Source: Shimia sp049116215 (GTDB lineage: Bacteria > Pseudomonadota > Alphaproteobacteria > Rhodobacterales > Rhodobacteraceae). From it: 64,000 nucleotides of DNA. The position numbers and the translations under genes are program-made. The notes beneath the pieces were generated by a model. It was not told where the DNA came from. It did not search any database and saw only the letters and a list, made by a program, of their open reading frames with translations. The stretch is from the NCBI RefSeq assembly GCF_049116215.1, contig NZ_JAGDZB010000004.1, positions 62,001 through 126,000 on the forward strand, given 5' to 3'. Each line of letters begins with the position of its first letter. Position 1 is the stretch's first letter. Below, in pieces: positions 8,011-15,516 of this stretch.

Positions 8011-9324
8011 TCAGATTTGAAATAGACGGGTGTTGGGGTTTGACCGGTCACCCTTCAACCGGTCACGGAATTTGTGGAGTAAGCTCTCGCCATCCGGCTT
8101 GGCGGGCGCAGGCGCTTCCGGCCCCTCCGCGTTCGGCCGGCGTAGAAAATCACCCTGCTGCAACAGCCGCGTTGGCGTTCTGGTGCGTGCCTTGCACAGC
8201 CGATCCTGCTCCTTGAGATAGGCCTCAACGTCGTCAATCGGATCGCCAAAAATATCGACGTATTGTTTGGGAGGGGGCGGCGCATGCCGCGCTTCTTCCA
8301 GTGCTTTGAGTGGCTTTTGCAACGCCTTCGGCAACCCCGGTGTCAGCACCTTATTGGTCTTGCTCACCAACTCTTCGATCACACCGATCACCGCCGGATC
8401 AAACACCGCGAGCGGCTTGGGAATGGGCCCGTCCATCGCCGCCAGCCAATCATCGGCACAGCGCAGCCGGTCCTTGGGTTCCAACGCCAGCGCCCGGTCC
8501 GTGGCCAGTTTCAGGCGGATATCAATTTCAAAATCCGTCGACTCCAGCGGCACATAGGGGTCCATCCGCCCCGCATCCACGCTCTCTAACCGCGTCTGCG
8601 CATCCGGTGGCGCCTCGCCGGTAAAGACCAAATGGCAGAGCGCTCCCAGCGAATACAAATCGCTATAGGCGCCTTGCACGCCTTCGGCACAGTAAAACTC
8701 CGGCGGCGAATAGCCGTCTTTCACCGCCAACATGCGCTGGCTTTGCCCACCCTCCGCGTCTCCGGAAGAATAGGCCGCGCCAAAGTCAATCAGCGTCACG
8801 TCACCATTGGCGCTCAGGATCAGATTGTCCGGCGCCACATCGCGGTGCAGCACGCCCCGGTCATGCAAATAGCTCAGCGCGTCCAACACCTGCCGCAGCA
8901 GCTTGTCCACCAACGTGGGCGTCAAACGCCCCGGCGCATGGTCGACCAGCTCATGCAGGTCGACGCCTTCAACAAAATCCATCGCCGTATAGGCCGTGCC
9001 ATTTTCGGCAAAAGTCTGATGCACGCCCACGATGCGCGGGTGATCCAGCCCGGCCAGTTGATGCGCCTCGGCCTGAAACTGCTCCAAAACCGAAGCAAAA
9101 AACGGCGCGCTATCCGGCCCGGACGGCACCACCTGAGCGCCCATACGGTGGCAAATCTGCTCCGGATAACACTCTTTGATCACCGCAACACGGTTCAGAC
9201 TGTCGCACGCGAGATAGGTCAGGCCAAATCCCCCTTGACCCAAACTGCGCGTGATCCGGTACTGTCCGCGCAAAAGCTCGGTGCCCGCAGGCAGCACAGT
9301 CACGTTTTCCTCAGCGCAATCCAT
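8011..9324 (-). CDS. Hanks-type Ser/Thr protein kinase
   Basis: Eukaryotic-like kinase, 437 residues, first gene of the operon, with ATG at 9324 behind GGAAG. Visible motifs: glycine loop GQGGFG (29-34), Lys50 in VIKE, HRD at 160-162, Asn167 and DFG at 180-182. The catalytic loop reads HRDVAPDN, with Ala where most kinases have Lys two residues after HRD. The kinase domain ends near residue 300. The remainder is a soluble Pro/Arg-rich tail without a transmembrane helix or PASTA repeats, so it is cytosolic. It should phosphorylate the FHA protein or the GTPases downstream (inferred). Confidence 0.9.
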   Translation of the reverse strand: MDCAEENVTVLPAGTELLRGQYRITRSLGQGGFGLTYLACDSLNRVAVIKECYPEQICHRMGAQVVPSGPDSAPFFASVLEQFQAEAHQLAGLDHPRIVGVHQTFAENGTAYTAMDFVEGVDLHELVDHAPGRLTPTLVDKLLRQVLDALSYLHDRGVLHRDVAPDNLILSANGDVTLIDFGAAYSSGDAEGGQSQRMLAVKDGYSPPEFYCAEGVQGAYSDLYSLGALCHLVFTGEAPPDAQTRLESVDAGRMDPYVPLESTDFEIDIRLKLATDRALALEPKDRLRCADDWLAAMDGPIPKPLAVFDPAVIGVIEELVSKTNKVLTPGLPKALQKPLKALEEARHAPPPPKQYVDIFGDPIDDVEAYLKEQDRLCKARTRTPTRLLQQGDFLRRPNAEGPEAPAPAKPDGESLLHKFRDRLKGDRSNPNTRLFQI

Positions 9325-9841
9325 CTACGCAGCTTCCTCTCTATCATGCGACCAGGAGGAAATGCGGCAGCAAGTTCTCACCTTCACGGTTAAGCTGTGG
9401 AGGAAATGTGTTCCAATCGTGGCAGCAACGCGCAAGCGGTGTGGCACTCCATTCAGGTTTGACGCGAATAAGCGGCGAAGCTGAATCCTGACGCTGTGAA
9501 GGGTTTTGCGGTGATTTGGTTGCACCGGGCGATCTCGCATTGGCGAAATAGATTTCTTTATAATGCTTTACGGAGGTGTTGGTCGTCCGCTGTTTTCGGC
9601 CGCAGCCCGTGCAAGGCTTTAACAAAGGGTAAACAACCCAGCCTAACCCGGTTTAATGCGACCGAACTCGCTTTACCCCGCTAAGCTGTTCTCAATCCAC
9701 CCAAACCTGTGCAAAGGTACGGAAAGACATCTTTGACGGGGCTCCTGTTTCACTCGCGCAGCCAATTCAACGCGCAATCCAAAAGGGCAGGGGCGCCCAC
9801 CTATTGACGGACTTCCTAAGCACCTTGCGAAAGGACAGGCT
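9325..9841. other. 517-bp intergenic region between divergent kinase operon and AsmA gene
   Basis: Holds the divergent promoters of the kinase/GTPase operon (left) and the AsmA gene (right). I found no convincing gene, tRNA or strong hairpin. Short open frames on both strands here lack ribosome-binding sites and protein-like composition. Only the AGGA before the AsmA start is a clear signal. Confidence 0.5.
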
Positions 9842-12559
9842 TTGAAACGCTGGATTTTGAGACTTTTTACCGGGCTGATTGTGCTCACCGTGGCGCTGGG
9901 CGTGTTGATCTGGGCCGCGCTGGCGACACCTTTGTTTAGCGGCTTTCGCAAGGACTTTGTCGCGGATCTCTTGACCGAGCAAATTGGCCAGCCCTTCCTG
10001 ATTGACGGCGACGTGCGCGTTGTCCTTGCGGGCACCACCAAAGTGCACGTCTCCGGTGCCAGCATTCCCAGCGAGAACATTACTGACATAAACCTGGCCC
10101 GGCTGGACCTATTGGAGTGGGAGCTGGATCTGCCTGCCTTGCTGGACCGCCGTATCGACATCGACAACCTCACCATCGACGGGCTGCAGGTGAACATGAT
10201 CACCAAGGCCGACGGCACCACCAGCTGGACCAAGGTTGAGCGAGACGAGGCGACGGAAACAACCAGCGCCACCTCAACCGAGGACAGCGCCCCAACTGAC
10301 GATCTGCCCGACCCGTCCATCATCACCTTCCTCAGCGACCGCACGGTGTCCTTCACCAACATCGGTCTGACCTCGATCGACGAAGAAAGCGGATTTGAGT
10401 TCATATTTGCGTTGGAGAAAATCCTGCTAGAGCAGCTTCAGGACGGCCAACTTGCGTCCGTTACCGGCGCGGGCACGCTCAACGGTGAAGCTTTCACATG
10501 GGACGGCAATTTCCCTGACAGCGCGCCGTTCACCAACCAACTCGAATTTGGCGACATCTCGCTGAGCTACAACGGCGCCCGTCTGCCTGACAGCCCGCAA
10601 GGCTACACCGCACGGCTCGAGCTCACCACCGGACAAATTGGCGATGTATTTGAGGTGCTTGGCCTGGCCCGCAGCCTCGAGGGCGTCGGGACTCTGTCGG
10701 TGGATGTCACCAGCGCGCCGCAACTGCTGACCCTGGAAAACCTGCAAACCACGTTGGACCTAAGCAAAGGGCAAAACGTGACGGTGACCGGAGATGTCGA
10801 AAACCTCTTTACCCGCGCGGGCTTTGACTTCCACATGGACGCCCGCCTACATCCAGAAGGGCAACCGCCCGCCGACGCCAACAGCTTAAAAGATCTCAAG
10901 CTCACCGAAATCCACGCTCATGTTGTCAACACCGGCGAACGGCTGACCTTTGAGGAGCTGCTGATCCAAACCAATGCCTTTGAGCAGGGCCTTGACCGCG
11001 TCGGCCCCATCTCCATCGGCACCATCTACCGGTCAGAGCAGAAAACCCTCGGCCTGCGTGACATCGCGCTTCAGGCCGGACCAGAAAACGCGCCTTATCT
11101 GACCGCCGAAGGCGACATTGGCGATGTGTTCAACCTCGCCTTGGTGGATCTGACCGGCCATCTGCAAGGCGCGGCGGACCTCTTGCTGAAGAACCTGCCC
11201 CCTGAAGAGGTCGCCAAATTTGGTGGTGTGGAAGCGGACTTTGTCATCAACGACCACGACGGAGATCTCAGCCTGCGCGAACTCAAGGCCCAAACCGTGG
11301 ACACCGACCTCTGGACCTTGAACGCAGATGTGGTGGTCGCCAGTATCGAAGAACTCGCGGGCATGAAGTTGGACCTGCAATTTGGCGTTGCAGACACTGC
11401 GCCTTTCCTGACGGCACTGGGCCTCAAACCTGTGGGCATTTCCAAACTGTCTACCGGCCTCACCCTCGAAGGCGCGGCCAAAGAGGCCAAACTTGGTTTC
11501 GATTTTCAGGCCGACGGAACCGACCTGACCTCCGATCTCACCTTTGATCTCAGCGAAGACGTCAACGTGATCCGCGGGGCAATCCTCAGCAACCGCATGC
11601 GCCTTGTGGACCTGCGCGAAGGCGGCAAAATCCTCGTACAACTCAGCAAACGCGCCAAGGCCGCCAAAGCGGCCAAAGAGGCCGAAACCCAAGAGGCAGA
11701 CGATGGCCGCCCACCGATCCAGCCTCTGGTGCTGGAAAAGAAGAGCAGCGTCATCAGCCTCAAGCGCATCCTCACCGAAACCGATCTGGCGATCACATTG
11801 GAGTTGGCGGAGTTTGTTGGTGACGCCGGCACATCCTCCATGAGCAGCGAATTGATTGCCAAAGAGGGCCAAATTCAAGCGGGCCCCATCGAGCTCTACT
11901 ACGGTCCTGGCTTCTTCAAGGTTACCGCCTTCATGGACGCCATTGAAAACCCTGATCGCGCGCGCATTCAGGGCAGCACCAGCGGCTGGGACTTTGGTGA
12001 AATCCTCAATGCCCTTGAGGTCAATATCCCCGCGCGGGGCAAACTGTCGGCCAATGTAGATGTGACCGGCAACATCACCTCTGGCAAAGCCTTCATGAAC
12101 TCCATGGCGGGCAGCGCCTCGCTCAACATGCGCGACGGCGCCATTGCCACCAGCCTGTTGGAACTTGCGGGCCTTGGCATTTTCCCATGGCTGTTTTCGC
12201 AGGAGTTTGCCGCCGGTCAAACCGAGATTGTCTGTGTAAAAGCCCCGGTGAAAATCAACGCGGGCAATGTCACCTTCACGCGGGTGGTGGCCGAAACCCG
12301 CAGCGTGCAAATGGTGGTGCGCGGCATGGTGGATTGGGTGAAAAATGCCATCGCCATCCGCGCTGAACCGCGCCGCGTTGGCCAACCACTGGCCCGCAGC
12401 GCTTGGCCGTTTGAGGTCAATGGCAAGCTGACCGATCCGCAATTCAAACTGCTGGTTGGTGGTTCGCGCAGCCGTCGCGCCGATGGGGCGGACCAAATGC
12501 CCGCCAATCGCAAACCCTGCACCCCCGATATCTTCCAACTTGAACAAGCTTCGGAGTGA
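9842..12559 (+). CDS. AsmA family envelope protein
   Basis: 905 residues, starting at TTG 9842 behind GAAAGGACAG. One N-terminal membrane helix (about residues 7-28) anchors a very large periplasmic part made of beta-strand-rich repeats, as in AsmA/TamB/YhdP-type proteins thought to move phospholipids between the membranes. The C-terminal part, with INAGNVTFTRVVAETRSVQM and a DPQFKLL ending, is typical of AsmA C-terminal domains. The length exceeds that of E. coli AsmA (about 617) and is usual for alphaproteobacterial relatives. It is followed after 3 bp by a small secreted protein gene. The exact lipid role is inferred from the family. Confidence 0.85.
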   Translation: MKRWILRLFTGLIVLTVALGVLIWAALATPLFSGFRKDFVADLLTEQIGQPFLIDGDVRVVLAGTTKVHVSGASIPSENITDINLARLDLLEWELDLPALLDRRIDIDNLTIDGLQVNMITKADGTTSWTKVERDEATETTSATSTEDSAPTDDLPDPSIITFLSDRTVSFTNIGLTSIDEESGFEFIFALEKILLEQLQDGQLASVTGAGTLNGEAFTWDGNFPDSAPFTNQLEFGDISLSYNGARLPDSPQGYTARLELTTGQIGDVFEVLGLARSLEGVGTLSVDVTSAPQLLTLENLQTTLDLSKGQNVTVTGDVENLFTRAGFDFHMDARLHPEGQPPADANSLKDLKLTEIHAHVVNTGERLTFEELLIQTNAFEQGLDRVGPISIGTIYRSEQKTLGLRDIALQAGPENAPYLTAEGDIGDVFNLALVDLTGHLQGAADLLLKNLPPEEVAKFGGVEADFVINDHDGDLSLRELKAQTVDTDLWTLNADVVVASIEELAGMKLDLQFGVADTAPFLTALGLKPVGISKLSTGLTLEGAAKEAKLGFDFQADGTDLTSDLTFDLSEDVNVIRGAILSNRMRLVDLREGGKILVQLSKRAKAAKAAKEAETQEADDGRPPIQPLVLEKKSSVISLKRILTETDLAITLELAEFVGDAGTSSMSSELIAKEGQIQAGPIELYYGPGFFKVTAFMDAIENPDRARIQGSTSGWDFGEILNALEVNIPARGKLSANVDVTGNITSGKAFMNSMAGSASLNMRDGAIATSLLELAGLGIFPWLFSQEFAAGQTEIVCVKAPVKINAGNVTFTRVVAETRSVQMVVRGMVDWVKNAIAIRAEPRRVGQPLARSAWPFEVNGKLTDPQFKLLVGGSRSRRADGADQMPANRKPCTPDIFQLEQASE

Positions 12560-12562
12560 CCC

Positions 12563-13051
12563 ATGACCCGCCTCTGGCTTTGCCTCTCCCTCCTGCTGCC
12601 CACCACCTCCCTCGCGCAAACCCATCCGGAGTTTGCCACCGTGGGCGATTGGACCGTGCGCGCCAACCCTGCCAATGGCAACGGCTGCTATATGGAGAAA
12701 ACCTTTGACAGCGGCACGCTGGTGCAAATCGGCGTTGTACCGGATCAGAATGGCGCCTTCTTTGCCGCCTACAACGCTGCCTTTGACGGGGTGGAAGAGG
12801 GCGCCGAAGGCAGCGTTTTGTTCGACTTCGGTGACAGCCGCTTTCAAGGCGCAGCCAAAGGCGCGTTCCACAACGGGGTGCCCGGTGGCTATGCGTTTTT
12901 TGACAATCCGGAGTTTGCCAAGGAGTTTGGCAAACGTACCAAGGTTCTGGTGCAAGGTGGGGGCGGGACAGAAGAGGAAATTGACCTCACCGGCAGCATG
13001 AAAGGCCTGCGCAGCATTCAGGCCTGTCGGGATGAGTACGAAAGCAACTGA
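12563..13051 (+). CDS. Small secreted/periplasmic protein of unknown function
   Basis: 162 residues with a clear Sec signal peptide (MTRLWLCLSLLLPTTSLAQ, cleavage after SLA). The mature part is beta-rich and begins with an EFATVGDWTVRANP segment, reminiscent of small alphaproteobacterial periplasmic proteins, with two Cys (near GNGCYME and QACRDE) that may form a disulfide. It starts 3 bp after the AsmA stop, so the two are probably co-transcribed. No enzymatic motif is visible. Confidence 0.7.
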   Translation: MTRLWLCLSLLLPTTSLAQTHPEFATVGDWTVRANPANGNGCYMEKTFDSGTLVQIGVVPDQNGAFFAAYNAAFDGVEEGAEGSVLFDFGDSRFQGAAKGAFHNGVPGGYAFFDNPEFAKEFGKRTKVLVQGGGGTEEEIDLTGSMKGLRSIQACRDEYESN

Positions 13052-13151
13052 ATTTGATGTGAACTACAACCTTAGGGATGCTTGATCCTGGCGCAGGTTT
13101 GCGACTAGCTTGGGCCCTATCTGTAAGTAGTGATTTGCCCTGACGTTTAAG

Positions 13152-14324
13152 GTGTCACCTGTGACGAGACTGACCACCGCGGTGTTGTTTGCGGTTATAC
13201 TATTGACGTTTGGGTACGGCCTTTCGTTCCCGCTTTTGGCAATTCTGCTTGAGCAAAGCGGCGTGGGGGCGGCGCGCATTGGTCTCAACGCAGCCATGCC
13301 AGCACTAGGGTGGTTGCTTGTCACACCGTTTTTGCCACAGCTGCACCGCTGGTTTTCCACCAAACAATTGCTTCTGACGTTTCTTGGGATTGTTTTGTTG
13401 GGGCTGACTTGTCTGGCCTATTTTGAAAGCTTCAACCTCTGGCTGCTGGGGCGGTTTGCTTTGGGTGGCGGCCTTGGCATGGTGTTTCGCGTGTTGGAAT
13501 ACTGGCTCAACGCCACCAGCCCCAGCCGAATTTGGGGGCGTACCATAGGTCTTTACGCATTTTGTTTTCTGCTTGGCATCGCCGCTGGCAGTCTCATGCA
13601 GCCGCAGTTCGGGACGTTTGGAGGGCTGGATTTCGGGGCAGTCGCATTGCCGTTGTTGTTGGGCGGGGTAGTGTTGGCAGCGCTGCCTTTGGCTCAGCAA
13701 ACGGCTTCAGAACCCACCACGCCAGTGTCGCTGCGCTTGGTTGCTTCGGTGGCGCCTTTGGCGATTGCAGCGGTGTTTTGCTACGGTTTGTACGAAGATG
13801 TGCCTGCTTAATTGCTCTCCGTTTACACGCTGCGCATCGGGTTGGGCGCAGATATTGCGGCTTACACTTTCACCGCTTTCGCGCTTGGTAGCCTGTTGGG
13901 CGCCGTGCCTTTGGGCATCCTGTCAGACAAGGTGGGTCGGCTTCCAGTTTTGTCCGGCTGCGCGGCTGTGGGGTTGGCGTGCGCATTGGTCATGCCGGGT
14001 GTCACGTCCTCTCCAACCGCGTACTTGATGCTCATCGCCCTGTGGGGCGCATGTGCCGGAGCGCTTTATGCGGTGGGCTTGGCCATGGTCGGGGATCATT
14101 TTTCCGGACAGGCGCTGATTTCCGCAAATGCGGCGTTTGGCACGGTCTATGCCGCTGCCGCGCTGCTTGGCCCCTTGATCAATGGCACCGCGATGCAGCT
14201 TTGGGATCCACATGGGGTGCTGGTGTCTTGTGCGTTGATTTTTGCCGCTTTTTTGCTGATCTCCGCCTTAGTTGTCCTGCGTCAGAGCGGTCCAAGTGCT
14301 GACAATAGGGAAGTTCGCGGATGA
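13152..14324 (+). pseudogene. MFS transporter interrupted by an in-frame TAA
   Basis: A 12-helix major facilitator of about 390 codons if read through. The frame starts at GTG 13152 and runs with typical MFS hydrophobicity to GLYEDVPA, meets TAA at 13809-13811, then continues in the same frame as LLSVYTLRIGLGAD, with the loop SDKVGRLPV characteristic of MFS proteins, to 14324. No frameshift is needed; one base change (for example from TAT or TAC) explains the stop. The first part encodes about 219 residues, the second about 170. The stop overlaps the next gene's ATG. It is probably a decaying gene, although a sequencing error or readthrough is possible. Substrate unknown. Confidence 0.75.
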
Positions 14325-15070
14325 AGCTCGATCTGATTGGCCAGTTGGCAGACGACCTGAAGCAGGCAAAGGATGGCGACGCGTTGTGGCAATGCTGTTT
14401 GACGGCATTGGGGACGTTGGGCGTGGATGGCGTGGGCTATGGCGTTATCCCGATGATCGGGCTGGCAACCCCCGGAAAAATGACCGAGGCCACCTTCTTC
14501 CGCCATACCTATTCTGCCGAGTGGGAAGAGACGGTGGGTAAGGACCGCCTGCTGGACGAGGACATCAGTACCGAACTGTTGCTGCGCGGTCAGGAAGAGA
14601 TTTTTTGGAACGATGATCCGGGCACGTATGACGCGACGCCCGCAAATCGGCGCTTGCATCAGCTGGAGAATGATTTGGGCATGGTCTGGGGGCAAACCCT
14701 TCTGTTGTCTCATTATTCCCGTGATCCGGTGTCTTCTGGCATTGGCCTGCATACCGGGCACGTCACATCAGACGATGAGTTTTTTGCCTACTGAAAAGAA
14801 CATGAAACATCGCTGCGCGCGGTGACCGAAATGCTCAACAGCGGCATGCTGGAACAACACAAAGATGGCGTTGTGCGCCTGTCCGGGCGGGAAAAGGATT
14901 ACATCTACTGGTCTGCGTTAGGATTGGATCGCGTGCAGATTGCCGATCGCCTGTGCATCAGCACAAACACTTTGAACAAGCCGATTGCCAGCGCCAAAGC
15001 CAAACTCAAGGCGCGTAACACCTCGCAAGCGGTGGCCAAGGCGGTGCTTCTGGGGTTGGTGGAACTTTGA
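14321..15070 (+). pseudogene. LuxR-type regulator interrupted by an in-frame TGA
   Basis: Quorum-sensing-type regulator of 249 codons if read through. Residues 1-157 resemble an autoinducer-binding domain (WGQTLLLSHYSRDPVSSGIGL). A TGA at 14792-14794 follows DDEFFAY, and the same frame resumes with KEHETSLRAVTEML and a LuxR helix-turn-helix (SGREKDYIYWSALGLDRVQIA, then CISTNTLNKPIASAKAKL). TGG to TGA would be a single change. The second part could restart at GTG 14822 as an 82-residue DNA-binding fragment. No luxI synthase is nearby. ATG overlaps the stop of the MFS frame, so both broken genes share a transcript. Confidence 0.75.
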
Positions 15071-15323
15071 TACTGGCAATTGTTTGCCACTTGATCCGGG
15101 CCCAATTGGTTTGCAAAAACAACACCTAGTGAAGGTGAGAGGGTAACCGGTTTCAACATAGCCGCAGCAGAAAACGCATTTGATTTTATGGTGTTTTTTG
15201 CCTTTGACAGGTTCGTTGACATCAAGTGAGTGGTGGCGAGGCGATTTTCAATCGCGTCTTCGCCGTCGGGTGTGTGTCTGAGGTGGTGATCCAGATTTGA
15301 CGGTACTTTTTTATGACGAAAAC

Positions 15324-15345
15324 GAAGGGGCTTTCGGGCCCCTTC
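15324..15345 (+). terminator. Hairpin terminator candidate downstream of the LuxR remnant
   Basis: GAAGGGGC (15324-15331) and GCCCCTTC (15338-15345) form a perfect 8-bp GC-rich stem with a TTTCGG loop, followed by AATTTTG. Placed 250 bp after the LuxR-like frame. On the minus strand it is followed by GTTTTCG, so it could work in either direction. Confidence 0.55.
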
Positions 15346-15472
15346 AATTTTGTGATGATCGGGTGCCTTGGCTTGCCGGTTAACGCTTAACTCTTGGTGT
15401 TTTGGCACGTCGGTATCGTGTCGGTATTGCGACTGTTTTGCGGAGGTGCGTTTTTTTGTTAACTCATATGTT

Positions 15473-15510
15473 AACAAGGCCCGCGGCGGAAGCACTCAGC
15501 GGGCCTTGTT
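15473..15510 (-). terminator. 12-bp hairpin at the end of the RTX gene
   Basis: AACAAGGCCCGC (15473-15484) pairs perfectly with GCGGGCCTTGTT (15499-15510) across a 14-base loop. It starts 7 bp after the RTX gene stop on the minus strand. The U-tract is poor, so termination may be only partly intrinsic. Confidence 0.6.
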
Positions 15511-15516
15511 GTGGTG

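Larger units (their letters stand above)
15071..15516. other. 446-bp convergent intergenic region
   Basis: Lies between the LuxR-like remnant (plus) and the RTX gene (minus). I see no gene in it; it holds the two hairpins listed separately and a GTTAAC-TCATAT-GTTAAC symmetric element just before the second hairpin. Confidence 0.5.

Noticed and set aside
657..9324. Interpretation as a type VI secretion accessory cluster
   Set aside because: No tss, hcp, vgrG or clpV gene is in the window, and dynamin-like GTPases are not T6SS components.
9344..9684. Short open frames on both strands in the 517-bp gap before the AsmA gene
   Set aside because: No ribosome-binding site, low-complexity Arg/Ser-rich translations, and mutual overlap; not protein-like.
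11033..12955. Long open frame (640 codons) antisense to the AsmA gene
   Set aside because: Shadow of the AsmA gene in high-GC DNA; its translation is His/Gly-rich without family features, while the forward frame has a clear anchor and domain pattern.
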